Below are positions 34,103 through 43,583 of a DNA stretch of 64,000 nucleotides, one piece after another. Every line of letters starts with the position of its first letter. The first letter of the stretch is position 1. Origin of the DNA: UBA3775 sp964584255 (GTDB lineage: Bacteria > Bacillota > Clostridia > Lachnospirales > Lachnospiraceae); contig CAZOZM010000001.1 of NCBI GenBank assembly GCA_964584255.1, forward strand, positions 62,001-126,000. The letters are read 5' to 3'. The position numbers and the translations under genes are program-made. The notes below the pieces were generated by a model, which did not search any database, was not told where the DNA came from, and worked only from the letters and a program-made list of their open reading frames with translations.

Positions 34103-34918
34103 TTGAAAAGATATGTGATTTCAGCGGTTGTGGCTCTGGTTATATTATTACAGGACAGTAATGCTTATGCAAAAGAGACAGAGGGGTTTTGTGTTACGGG
34201 TTCTTTTTCGGAATATGAAGGTGATTATGTTTTTAGGGTTGAAATATTGGCTGATTCGTCTGCTCAACTGAGTAACATGATTAGTGTAAGAAATGACAAG
34301 AGTTATGTTATCATCAACATAAGTGAGAGTCTTTTTGATGAACATTTTAACTTTTCCGATAAATATACATTTATAATCAACGATACTGACAGTGACGGAA
34401 AATATGAAATAGATAATTTTGGAGAAAAGCACTGCTATTTACGATGGGATAAATATGGTGAATATTGCGGAAAAGTGTCAGGATACTTTGAAAAAGAGTG
34501 TGACAGCATAAACTTTCATGATGAATATTTTGATGAAACTTCAGTATATAAATTTGTGATTGTTTCGTCAGATAATGATGACATAAAAAAAGAATACTTC
34601 ATATATATGGTATATGAAAAGGATTATTTTGAGGAAAACTTCGGATATGACGGCTCCTACAGTCTGTCAGTATTTGATACAGGTGAAACTTATGATGGAG
34701 ATAAAATGTACTCGATGTTTTCTCCGGAGTTTCTCAGATATTTTAAATTTGGTTTTGAAGTTTCCGATAAGGAAGAGATGATATCGGATGCTAAAGCAGA
34801 GAAGCAAAAAGAAATAGAAGATGCGTTTAAACCAATGATTATTGTTGTAGTTGTCTTGATTATATCAGGAATCGGATACTCCATAATACATAAGAAATTT
34901 ATTGGTAAAAAAAGATAA
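34103..34918 (+). CDS. Exported protein with signal peptide and C-terminal TM anchor
   Basis: The 271-residue protein starts with a signal peptide (MKRYVISAVVALVILL, likely cleavage after NAYA). It has an extracellular, acidic, Tyr/Asp-rich domain of about 200 residues and a C-terminal TM segment (MIIVVVVLIISGIGYSII) followed by KKFIGKKR. The start is TTG 34103, seven bases after AGGAGGG. I recognise no domain. As last gene of the ABC locus it may be a substrate-binding, sensor or immunity-like component; this is inference from position only. Confidence 0.65.
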   Translation: MKRYVISAVVALVILLQDSNAYAKETEGFCVTGSFSEYEGDYVFRVEILADSSAQLSNMISVRNDKSYVIINISESLFDEHFNFSDKYTFIINDTDSDGKYEIDNFGEKHCYLRWDKYGEYCGKVSGYFEKECDSINFHDEYFDETSVYKFVIVSSDNDDIKKEYFIYMVYEKDYFEENFGYDGSYSLSVFDTGETYDGDKMYSMFSPEFLRYFKFGFEVSDKEEMISDAKAEKQKEIEDAFKPMIIVVVVLIISGIGYSIIHKKFIGKKR

Positions 34919-34957
34919 AATGGTTTATTTGCCGTTCTCTCCTTTAAACAGTCATAC

Positions 34958-34985
34958 TTGAAAAAAACATACAATATGTTATAAT
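34958..34985 (+). promoter_or_regulatory. Promoter of uppP
   Basis: TTGAAA at 34958-34963, a 16-base spacer and a perfect TATAAT at 34980-34985, about 45 bases before the uppP start. Confidence 0.7.
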
Positions 34986-35033
34986 TGAACCGTCTCCGGG
35001 TATCCGGATTTTTCATGTGTTTAGGAGGAGAGA

Positions 35034-35879
35034 ATGAGCTTTATTGAATTTTTAAAGATTGTTTTTTTTGGTATTATCGAAGGAATTACGGAATGGCTCC
35101 CAATAAGCAGTACCGGACATCTTCTGTTAGCAGAACAGTTTGTCAAAATGGATGTCAGCGAAGCTTTTTGGAATGTATTTCTTGTTGTAATTCAGCTGGG
35201 AGCGATACTTGCAGTAGTTGTATTATTTTGGAACAAGATCTGGCCTTTCTGTATGGATAAAGAAAATCACTACATAAGTTATCCTAAAATCGTTTTATGG
35301 ATGAAAATTCTCCTTGCATGTGTGCCGGCAGCAGTTGTCGGACTATTGTTTGAGGATGCGATAGATTCCGTTTTTTATACTGAAAGCAGAGCTCCGTATA
35401 CCGTCGGTACGACACTGATTATTTACGGTATACTTTTTATTGTAATAGAAAACTATAACAAAAACAGGACGCCGAAGTATAAAACATTAAGCAGTCTTAG
35501 TTTTAAAACTGCTTTTTATATTGGTCTTTTCCAGCTTTTAGCACTTATTCCGGGAACAAGTCGTTCGGGAGCAACAATTATTGGTGCCATTCTTGTGGGA
35601 ACAGGGCGTGGTGTAGCTGCTGAATTTACATTTTATCTTGCAATTCCTGTTATGATGGGAGCAAGTTTATTGAAGATCGTAAAGTTTGTTGCGGAAAACG
35701 GAATGTTTACAGGAAACGAAATCTGCATACTCATTATTGGATGTATTGTGGCATTTATAGTCTCAGTCGTTGTAATCAAATTCTTTATGGATTATATAAA
35801 GAAGCATGATTTTAAGATTTTTGGCTGGTATAGAATTATTGCCGGTTTAATTGTTTTGGGTTATTTTACCTTCAAATAG
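35034..35879 (+). CDS. uppP: Undecaprenyl-diphosphatase UppP (BacA)
   Basis: It recycles the lipid carrier of cell wall synthesis by cutting undecaprenyl diphosphate. The 281-residue polytopic membrane protein has both conserved active-site motifs, EGITEWLPISSTGHLLL near the start and PGTSRSGATIIGAIL in the middle, and about eight hydrophobic segments. AGGAGGAG precedes the ATG. It has its own promoter. Confidence 0.95.
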   Translation: MSFIEFLKIVFFGIIEGITEWLPISSTGHLLLAEQFVKMDVSEAFWNVFLVVIQLGAILAVVVLFWNKIWPFCMDKENHYISYPKIVLWMKILLACVPAAVVGLLFEDAIDSVFYTESRAPYTVGTTLIIYGILFIVIENYNKNRTPKYKTLSSLSFKTAFYIGLFQLLALIPGTSRSGATIIGAILVGTGRGVAAEFTFYLAIPVMMGASLLKIVKFVAENGMFTGNEICILIIGCIVAFIVSVVVIKFFMDYIKKHDFKIFGWYRIIAGLIVLGYFTFK

Positions 35880-35930
35880 TGATTGCCGGATAATAAACGT
35901 TTATTACCAAACGAATTATGATTTATTTCT

Positions 35931-35978
35931 CTGAAACCGGTATCAACATAAAAAAGATGGACCGGTTTCAGTTATTTT
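35931..35978 (+). terminator. Perfect inverted repeat between uppP and ftsK
   Basis: CTGAAACCGGT (35931-35941) and ACCGGTTTCAG (35961-35971) are exact reverse complements (11 pairs) around a 19-base A-rich loop, followed by TTATTTT. It can act as terminator for uppP. It ends only 7 bases before the ftsK ribosome binding site, so it may instead modulate ftsK. Confidence 0.6.
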
Positions 35979-35987
35979 GGAGGACTT

Positions 35988-38900
35988 ATGACGGAAACAA
36001 AAAAAACAGTCAGAAAGACAACTGACAATAAAAAGGCTTCTGCCAAAAAGATAGCAACCAAAAGCAGCTCATCAGGTGCGAAACAGAAAAACAGTACAAA
36101 TTCATCGAAAAAATCAGTTCGTAAACCTAAAACAGAATTTGATGAATATAAGAGAAAATCAGATGAAACTGATTTGGATTATACAGAGTTTGAACGTTCT
36201 GAAGAAAGAAGGCAAAAAGCTTTTAAAGACTATGAACAGGGACAGAAAGTAAAAGACGAAATCGTTATAATTACGTCAGTTCTTGCCGCCGTAATTATGA
36301 TACTGAGTTACTTTAATATCTGTGGCATAATCGGCAAAGCCGTAAATTGCATACTTTTCGGATTTATGGGCGTTTTTGCCTATATTTTTCCGTTCGTTTT
36401 TGTTGCAATGAGCTGTTATCAGGTATTTAACAAAAACAGGGCTGTCTCAGGAAAAAATCTTGCTTTCTGTATTATGTCGGTTATTTGTATTTGTTCAATC
36501 ATACATATTTTTACCATATATGACGATGTTTCATTTTTTGGCAGCTTTAAGGAAGGCTTTGTTGAAAAAAGAGGCGGCGGTTTTCTGGGAGAAATTATGG
36601 CATGGCCCCTTTGTCATCTGTTTGGAAAAGTTGCTGCAGTCATAATTGAAATTGTGCTTGTTCTTATCTGTTTTATGATGTTGTCCGGAAAGGCAGTGCT
36701 GAGTATCATTAAACAGACAGGAAAGAAAGAATATGATGAGTATTCCAGAAAACGTAAGGAGAGCAATGAACGCAAACAACTCAGGACCTATGAACGCAAT
36801 CTTGAATTGATGGAGGAAAAAAGCAGAGAGCAGCAGGAAAGAAAACCTAAAGTATATGCAGCAGGAATTAATTCTTCCAATCCTACGGTTGGACAGTATG
36901 TTCCTAAAAAGAGAAATAATGAATCTTTTTTGGAAAGGTTGAGAAGTGACTCTTTTACAGGTACAAAGGATTACAAGCCCGAAAATGAGAAGAAATGTAA
37001 TTCAGCCGAGAACTTAAAGGCTGTTAATACCGATAATGTTTCCACTGATATTAAGGAAGATAAGAGCGGTCTTGATATGGTTGAAATTGTCGGATGTTCA
37101 CAAGAAACCGAAAGCGTATTCGAAAAGGAAATCTATAAATCGGAAATGGAAAGAAAATTCGGTTCTTCGGCAAATACTTCCGTAAATGTGGAACACCGGT
37201 ATGTTCCTGAAAGAAATGATTATGATGATGAGCCAAACTATTCCGAAGAAGACTTTGTTTCAGAAGTATTCGGCAAAGAAAGTCTTACAAATGATGAAAA
37301 GCCGGATGCAGCTGCGAAAGATGTCAATTCTGAAATAAAAAAACAGGGTAACTTTGGCATGAGAAGTGATAAGGCTGATAAATCACTTAATTCAGCAGTT
37401 TTTGCAAGAGGTGACTATAAATCGATAAAAGATAAACCGACTGAGAGTCACAGTCTGATGGGAAAACAGGAACAGCATACTGCAACACCTGCAGACAATG
37501 CAGTGTCAGCCGGTGTTGTCAGGAAAGCACCGAGGGTGATCAAACCTTATAAATTTCCACCAATAAGTCTCCTGAAAAATGGTTCAGGTGGCGGGAAAAC
37601 AAATTCTGCAGCTGAACTTCGTGAGACAGCAAGAAAGCTTCAGGATACACTGAAAAGCTTTGGTGTTAATGTTACAATCCTTAATATAAGCTGTGGACCG
37701 AGTGTAACAAGATATGAGCTTCAGCCGGAACAGGGAGTAAAGGTAAGTAAGATAACGTCACTTGCAGATGATATCAAGCTTAATCTTGCTGCTTCCGATA
37801 TACGAATCGAGGCACCCATACCCGGTAAAGCCGCAATCGGTATAGAAGTGCCGAACAAGTCAAGACAGACGGTTGCTTTAGGAACTCTCATTAATTCGGA
37901 AGAATTCAAAAACAGTAAGTCACCTATAAGCTTTGCAATAGGAAAAGACCTCGGTGGACAGGTTGTCGTTGAAAATCTGAAGGAAATGCCGCATCTTCTT
38001 ATTGCGGGTGCGACAGGTTCCGGTAAATCAGTATGTATTAATACACTCATCATGAGTATTATTTACAAATCATCTCCGGATGATGTAAAGCTTATACTGA
38101 TAGATCCAAAGGTAGTTGAACTTAGTGTTTATAATGGAATCCCGCATCTTCTGATTCCGGTTGTGACAGATCCTAAGAAGGCATCCGGTGCACTTAACTG
38201 GGCTGTAATGGAAATGACGGACAGATATAAGAAATTCGCTGAACTTGGTGTAAGAGAAATAGAAGGCTACAATAAACGAATTGAGAGTATGAAAGAACCT
38301 GAAAAATCAAGCAGCGGTGAAATATATGAGAAGATGCCTAAAATAGTAATTGTCATCGACGAGCTTGCTGACCTTATGATGGTAGCACCCGGTGAGGTTG
38401 AAGATTACATTTGCCGTATTGCACAGTTGGCAAGAGCGGCAGGAATACATCTTGTTATAGCTACACAGAGACCTTCTGTTAACGTAATAACAGGACTTAT
38501 TAAAGCCAATATTCCATCACGTATTGCCTTTTCGGTTTCATCACAGATTGATTCAAGAACAATTCTGGATGTCGGCGGTGCTGAAAAGCTTTTAGGAAAG
38601 GGTGATATGCTTATGCATACAGGAGCTCATCCAAAACTTGTTCGTGTTCAGGGAGCATATGTTTCTGATACGGAGGTTATGGAAGTAGTGGACTTCCTTA
38701 AGCAGAACAATGAGAACGGTTATGATGAAGAAACCTCTGATAAAATCAGTAAAGCAATGGATTCGGCGGACAGCAGCGTTAAAGGACAGGCTTCATCCGC
38801 ATCAGATGATAATGATTACGATGAACATCTTTATTCAGCTGGCATGTTCATTATTCAAAAAGAAAAGGCTTCAATCGGTGCATTACAGAGGCAGTTTAAA

Positions 38901-39044
38901 ATAGGATTCAACAGGGCTGCAAGGATAATGGATCAGCTTAGTGAGTTTGGCGTTGTTGGTCCTGAAGAAGGCACAAAGCCCAGACAGATTATTATGTCTG
39001 CTGAGCAGTTTGAAAACTTTGCGATTGAAAACGGATTAAAATAA
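35988..39044 (+). CDS. ftsK: DNA translocase FtsK/SpoIIIE
   Basis: It pumps chromosomal DNA through the closing septum. The 1018-residue protein has a Lys/Ser/Thr-rich N-terminus (1-60) and four TM segments (about 90-240). A long charged linker (about 245-500) leads to the alpha/beta/RecA-like motor with Walker A GATGSGKS (about 674-681) and Walker B IVIVIDELADLMM, plus ATQRPSVNVITGLIKANIP. A winged-helix gamma domain closes the protein (QRQFKIGFNRAARIMDQL). GGAGG precedes the ATG. It is followed 13 bases later by mutL. Confidence 0.95.
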   Translation: MTETKKTVRKTTDNKKASAKKIATKSSSSGAKQKNSTNSSKKSVRKPKTEFDEYKRKSDETDLDYTEFERSEERRQKAFKDYEQGQKVKDEIVIITSVLAAVIMILSYFNICGIIGKAVNCILFGFMGVFAYIFPFVFVAMSCYQVFNKNRAVSGKNLAFCIMSVICICSIIHIFTIYDDVSFFGSFKEGFVEKRGGGFLGEIMAWPLCHLFGKVAAVIIEIVLVLICFMMLSGKAVLSIIKQTGKKEYDEYSRKRKESNERKQLRTYERNLELMEEKSREQQERKPKVYAAGINSSNPTVGQYVPKKRNNESFLERLRSDSFTGTKDYKPENEKKCNSAENLKAVNTDNVSTDIKEDKSGLDMVEIVGCSQETESVFEKEIYKSEMERKFGSSANTSVNVEHRYVPERNDYDDEPNYSEEDFVSEVFGKESLTNDEKPDAAAKDVNSEIKKQGNFGMRSDKADKSLNSAVFARGDYKSIKDKPTESHSLMGKQEQHTATPADNAVSAGVVRKAPRVIKPYKFPPISLLKNGSGGGKTNSAAELRETARKLQDTLKSFGVNVTILNISCGPSVTRYELQPEQGVKVSKITSLADDIKLNLAASDIRIEAPIPGKAAIGIEVPNKSRQTVALGTLINSEEFKNSKSPISFAIGKDLGGQVVVENLKEMPHLLIAGATGSGKSVCINTLIMSIIYKSSPDDVKLILIDPKVVELSVYNGIPHLLIPVVTDPKKASGALNWAVMEMTDRYKKFAELGVREIEGYNKRIESMKEPEKSSSGEIYEKMPKIVIVIDELADLMMVAPGEVEDYICRIAQLARAAGIHLVIATQRPSVNVITGLIKANIPSRIAFSVSSQIDSRTILDVGGAEKLLGKGDMLMHTGAHPKLVRVQGAYVSDTEVMEVVDFLKQNNENGYDEETSDKISKAMDSADSSVKGQASSASDDNDYDEHLYSAGMFIIQKEKASIGALQRQFKIGFNRAARIMDQLSEFGVVGPEEGTKPRQIIMSAEQFENFAIENGLK

Positions 39045-39057
39045 GGACAGAGAAAAC

Positions 39058-41202
39058 ATGGGGAACATTAAGCTTCTTGATAAAGAAACCATAAATAAAA
39101 TCGCTGCCGGTGAGGTTATTGAAAAGCCTGCATCCATAGTCAAGGAATTAATTGAAAATTCCATAGATGCAGGAGCGACAATAATTACCTGTGAAATTAA
39201 GGAAGGCGGAAAATCATTTATTCGAATAACTGATAACGGATGTGGTATCGATAATGAAGATATCAGAACGGCATTCTTAAGACATTCAACAAGTAAGATT
39301 TCTGACGAGCGTGATTTGGAAAAAATTAAGAGTCTAGGTTTCAGAGGTGAGGCATTAAGCAGTATCTCTGCAATCGCCAGGCTGGAAATGCTTACAAAAA
39401 GGGCAGATGATTTTCTTGGAAGCAGATATATATGCGAAGGTGGTGTTGAGAAGGTCTTTGAGGAAGCCGGATGTCCAGATGGAACAACATTTATAATCAG
39501 AGACATTTTCTTTAATACTCCTGCCAGAAGAAAATTTCTCAAGTCACCGGTAACAGAAGCCGGTTATATTAGTGATCTGATAAACAGACTTGCGATATCT
39601 CATCCTGAAATTTCTTTCAGGTTTATAAACCAGGGAAAAACGATTTTGTTTACAAACGGAAATGGCAATGAAAAAGATACTCTCTATTCAATCTACGGTA
39701 GAGATGTTGCATCAAATTTAATTGCCGTAAATTATCATTCTGAAATGCTTAATGTTACCGGATATATCGGAAAACCGGTAATACTCAGAGGAAACAGAAT
39801 GTGTGAAAACTACTATGTAAATGGCAGATATTCGAAATCTTCAATTATAACAAGGGCTATTGAGGAAGGATATAAGGGATATTCCATGCAGCATAAATAT
39901 CCTTTTACTTCGCTTCATTTTGAATTTCCACTCGATAAATTGGATGTTAATGTACATCCGAGCAAAATGGAAGTCAGGATAACTGATGGAGATTTTTACT
40001 ATGCCAGGATTTATGAGTTGGTAAGCAATGCACTTCGATCAAGTAATATGATTGTTGATGCAGTATTTAATACAAAGGAAGAAAACAAGACTTCTGATAT
40101 TTCCTCTACTAAGACTGTTTCTGAAAGGAATGGAAATAGTTTGCCGTTGCAGGAAACATTCCAAAAGGTTGCTGAATCTGAATCTGAATATAGGATAAAT
40201 GAAACCGCGTCAAAGCCGGTAAAATTAATTGTAAAATCAGATTTGGTGGCAGATATTTCTCCGAATACAGATGGAATTATGTCTAAAAAAACCAAAGTGT
40301 CTGACTTTGAGGCAACACAGAAACAGGAAGAAAAAAAAGAGGAATTAAAGGAGAAGGTAAAAGAAAATATAAAAGAAAATGAAGATGAGCAGTTAATAGG
40401 AACGGAGGAACAAAAGAGTCCTGCACTTATTGCTGATCCGGCATTTGTTTCCAAAATTAAGACTGAAGGTTTTCTGAACAACCGGAAAGCAAATGATTTC
40501 CAGGAAAAAACTGTAGATTCAATGAACCTAAAGCCTGACATATCTGTTTCAATTTCTGATAAGGAATACGAACAGATAAGTTTTGCTGTCAATGAGGAAT
40601 TTATGCAGCAGACCAATAACAGCAATAAAACATATAAAATTGTCGGACAGGTTTTCGGAACTTACTGGATTGTTGAACTGAAAGAAAATATGTATATTAT
40701 TGACCAGCATGCTGCTCATGAGAAGATTCTTTATGAACGGACACTGGAAAGATACAGGAAGAGAGAAACGATCTCTCAGCAGCTGTATCCACCGATAATT
40801 GTTACATTATCAATGTTAGAGGAGTCGGTTCTAAATAAATATAATGACTATTTCTCCAAGCTTGGATTTGAGATATCAGATTTTGGCGGCAGGGAATATG
40901 CCATCAATGCGGTGCCTTGTGATTTGTTCCGAATTACGGGGGATGCCTTTTTTCATGACTTACTGGATCAGTTGATTAACAGTCCCGTTAAGGGAGAAAT
41001 AGATGCCGTAATAGACAGGATTGCGACGATGTCATGTAAGGCAGCAATAAAAGGCAATCACAACTATACGGTGGCTGAAGCCGAAAATCTTATCAGTGAG
41101 CTTTTAAAACTGGAAAATCCGTATCATTGTCCGCATGGCCGGCCGGTAATAATAAGTATGACAAAGCGTGATATTGAAAAAAAGTTTAAGAGAATCATTT
41201 GA
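39058..41202 (+). CDS. mutL: DNA mismatch repair protein MutL with endonuclease domain
   Basis: The 714-residue protein has the N-terminal GHKL ATPase (IENSIDAGA, ITDNGCGI, GFRGEALSSI), a long hydrophilic linker (about 330-510), and a C-terminal dimerisation domain. The metal-binding endonuclease motif DQHAAHEKILYE and the distal CPHGRP are both present, so it is a nicking MutL as in bacteria without MutH. mutS is not in this window; miaA follows, as in many Bacillota. Confidence 0.94.
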   Translation: MGNIKLLDKETINKIAAGEVIEKPASIVKELIENSIDAGATIITCEIKEGGKSFIRITDNGCGIDNEDIRTAFLRHSTSKISDERDLEKIKSLGFRGEALSSISAIARLEMLTKRADDFLGSRYICEGGVEKVFEEAGCPDGTTFIIRDIFFNTPARRKFLKSPVTEAGYISDLINRLAISHPEISFRFINQGKTILFTNGNGNEKDTLYSIYGRDVASNLIAVNYHSEMLNVTGYIGKPVILRGNRMCENYYVNGRYSKSSIITRAIEEGYKGYSMQHKYPFTSLHFEFPLDKLDVNVHPSKMEVRITDGDFYYARIYELVSNALRSSNMIVDAVFNTKEENKTSDISSTKTVSERNGNSLPLQETFQKVAESESEYRINETASKPVKLIVKSDLVADISPNTDGIMSKKTKVSDFEATQKQEEKKEELKEKVKENIKENEDEQLIGTEEQKSPALIADPAFVSKIKTEGFLNNRKANDFQEKTVDSMNLKPDISVSISDKEYEQISFAVNEEFMQQTNNSNKTYKIVGQVFGTYWIVELKENMYIIDQHAAHEKILYERTLERYRKRETISQQLYPPIIVTLSMLEESVLNKYNDYFSKLGFEISDFGGREYAINAVPCDLFRITGDAFFHDLLDQLINSPVKGEIDAVIDRIATMSCKAAIKGNHNYTVAEAENLISELLKLENPYHCPHGRPVIISMTKRDIEKKFKRII

Positions 41203-41220
41203 TTTGATAAACATAAACAG

Positions 41221-41242
41221 GAACATGCTCATTTGCATGTTC
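41221..41242 (+). promoter_or_regulatory. Hairpin between mutL and miaA
   Basis: GAACATGC (41221-41228) pairs with GCATGTTC (41235-41242) around a six-base loop. No T-tract follows, so it is not a clear terminator; it may be an mRNA stability or processing element. Confidence 0.35.
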
Positions 41243-41263
41243 TGATTAGTTACGGAGATTAAC

Positions 41264-42214
41264 ATGAAGAAACCTATAATAATTATATCGGGTCCGACCG
41301 CTGTCGGAAAAACCGATTTATCAATAAAACTTGCAGAATATCTCGAAACTGAAATAATCAGTGCAGATTCAATGCAGGTATATAAAGATATGAATATTGG
41401 TACCGCTAAGATAATGCCGGATGAGATGAGGGGAATAAAGCATCACCTCATAGATATTATTTCTCCGTTTGATGAATGGAATGTAATGAAATTTAAGGAA
41501 TATGCATTAAATGCGGCGGAAGAAATATACAAGAAAGACAGAATTCCTGTAGTTGCAGGCGGAACAGGATTTTATATACAGGCACTTCTTAAGAATGTGA
41601 CATTTGAAGATGAGCCTAATAATGAAATAAGGACTGAGCTTTCTTGTCTGGCTGCAGAAAAGGGTGCAGAGTATCTTCATGGCATTTTGCAGGAGTGTGA
41701 TCCGGAGTCAGCAGAAGCAATACATGCAAATAATATTAAGAGGGTAATAAGAGCCATTGAATTTTACAGACTGAATGGTTATCCGATATCCAAACATAAC
41801 AAAGAACAGGAGGAGAATGAGTCCCCCTTTAATTATCTGTACATAGTGCTCACGGATGAAAGGGAAAAGCTTTATGAAAGGATAAATGACAGAGTTGACC
41901 TTATGATTGCCGCCGGATTGGTTGATGAGGTAGTAAAGCTGAGAGATATGGGACTGAACAGAGATTATGTCTCAATGCAGGGAATCGGATATAAGGAAAT
42001 ATTGTCATATCTTGATGGCGAAATCGGACCGGAAGAAGCTGTTGACCTTATAAAAAAGGATTCAAGACATTTTGCAAAAAGACAGCTTACATGGTTCAGA
42101 CGGGAAAAAGATGTAATAATGATTAACAAAAGTGACTTTAAATGTAAAGAGGAATTGGAAAAATTCACTTACAACATGGTCGAGGATAAATTTGGAAGAA
42201 AAGAGGAGCATTAA
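41264..42214 (+). CDS. miaA: tRNA dimethylallyltransferase MiaA
   Basis: It adds the isopentenyl group to A37 of tRNAs reading UNN codons. The 316-residue protein has the P-loop GPTAVGKTDLS, SADSMQVYKDMNIGTAK, GGTGFYIQALL, and the MQGIGYKEILSYLDGE region, ending with FAKRQLTWFRREKD. Length and motifs are standard. It lies between mutL and a PLP-lyase-like gene with a 2-base gap to the latter. Confidence 0.95.
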   Translation: MKKPIIIISGPTAVGKTDLSIKLAEYLETEIISADSMQVYKDMNIGTAKIMPDEMRGIKHHLIDIISPFDEWNVMKFKEYALNAAEEIYKKDRIPVVAGGTGFYIQALLKNVTFEDEPNNEIRTELSCLAAEKGAEYLHGILQECDPESAEAIHANNIKRVIRAIEFYRLNGYPISKHNKEQEENESPFNYLYIVLTDEREKLYERINDRVDLMIAAGLVDEVVKLRDMGLNRDYVSMQGIGYKEILSYLDGEIGPEEAVDLIKKDSRHFAKRQLTWFRREKDVIMINKSDFKCKEELEKFTYNMVEDKFGRKEEH

Positions 42215-42216
42215 AA

Positions 42217-43500
42217 ATGAAGAATCCAATTGATTTCTATGAGGAGATGGGTATAAACAGAAAGGTTTCAGAATACTGTCTGAAAACTGAAAATCTTCTG
42301 AAGGACAGATTCGGGGAAATAGATCGTGTTGCCGAAATCAATCAGCTTAAGGTGATAAAAGCAATGCAGGATTGTAAGGTTTCGGAGAGCTGTTTTATGC
42401 CTTCAACCGGATATGGATATAATGATTTGGGAAGGGATACCCTTGAGGAAGTATATGCAAAAATCTTCCATACTGAAAGTGCACTGGTAAGGGCACAGAT
42501 GACATGTGGTACACATGCTTTATCAACTGCTCTTTCAGCGGTTTTACGTCCGGGAGATGTTCTTCTTTCTCCTGTCGGAAAGCCATATGATACGTTGGAA
42601 GGAATTATTGGAATAACTCCGTCAGCCGGTTCTCTTGCTGAATTTGGAATCAGTTACAGGCAGGTAGACCTGCTTCCGGATGGAGAATTTGATTATGAAG
42701 GAATCCGCAAAAAACTTACAGATGATGTAAAAATGGTTACAATTCAGAGATCAAAAGGGTATCAGACAAGACCAACGCTTTCAGTAGAGAAAATAGGCGA
42801 GCTTATATCCTTTATAAAAGGAATAAAGCCTGAAGTTGTATGTATGGTTGACAACTGCTATGGTGAGTTTGTTGAGACAATCGAGCCAAGTGATGTGGGA
42901 GCGGATCTGTGCGTCGGTTCGCTGATAAAGAATCCGGGAGGCGGTCTTGCACCAATAGGTGGATATATTGCCGGAAGAAAAGATCTGATTGATTTATGTT
43001 CATACAGATTGACAACACCGGGACTTGGGAAGGAAGTGGGAGCTTCTTTAGGAGTAAACAATTCATTTTTTCAGGGACTTTTTCTTGCACCGGTTGTGGT
43101 TTCATCAGCCCTTAAAGGTGCTGTTTTCGCGGCAAACGTTTATGAGTCATTGGGTTATCAGTGTATTCCGGATGCTAAGGAGCCAAGATTTGACATTATT
43201 CAGTCAATTGTATTAAAACAACCGGAAAAACTTATAGCCTTCTGCAAAGGTATCCAGGCGGCAGCACCGGTAGATTCTTTTGTAGTACCTGAACCATGGC
43301 CTATGCCGGGATATCAGAGTGATGTTATAATGGCTGCCGGCGCATTTATTCAGGGAGCATCTATAGAACTGTCAGCAGACGGACCGTTAACAGAGCCGTA
43401 TGCGGTATATTTCCAGGGTGGTCTTACATGGTATCATGCAAAGCTTGGAATTATAATGTCATTGCAGAAAATGTATGAAGAAAATTTAATAAGTCTGTAG
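42217..43500 (+). CDS. PLP-dependent lyase-like protein (aluminium resistance / YnbB family)
   Basis: The 427-residue protein belongs to the methionine gamma-lyase-like YnbB family. It shows FMPSTGYGYNDLGRDTLE, TCGTHALSTALSAVLRPGD, VDNCYGEFVETIEPSDVGAD (in segments), and the likely PLP lysine in GSLIKNPGGGLAPIGGYIAG. The old name comes from plant-derived aluminium-tolerance screens; the true reaction is uncertain. It follows miaA closely, as in other Bacillota where it sits in the mutSL-miaA region. Confidence 0.85.
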   Translation: MKNPIDFYEEMGINRKVSEYCLKTENLLKDRFGEIDRVAEINQLKVIKAMQDCKVSESCFMPSTGYGYNDLGRDTLEEVYAKIFHTESALVRAQMTCGTHALSTALSAVLRPGDVLLSPVGKPYDTLEGIIGITPSAGSLAEFGISYRQVDLLPDGEFDYEGIRKKLTDDVKMVTIQRSKGYQTRPTLSVEKIGELISFIKGIKPEVVCMVDNCYGEFVETIEPSDVGADLCVGSLIKNPGGGLAPIGGYIAGRKDLIDLCSYRLTTPGLGKEVGASLGVNNSFFQGLFLAPVVVSSALKGAVFAANVYESLGYQCIPDAKEPRFDIIQSIVLKQPEKLIAFCKGIQAAAPVDSFVVPEPWPMPGYQSDVIMAAGAFIQGASIELSADGPLTEPYAVYFQGGLTWYHAKLGIIMSLQKMYEENLISL

Positions 43501-43583
43501 TGTACTTATCCCTCTGAATGTGATATTATTTTAAGTTGGAATAGCGGACAGAATATCCACAATATCTACATTGGAGGGATACT

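Noticed and set aside
40011..40625. Long minus-strand open frame (204 codons) inside mutL
   Set aside because: It has no ribosome binding site, is very Ser/Phe-rich as expected for the complement of Glu/Lys-rich codons, and lies wholly within a clear MutL gene.
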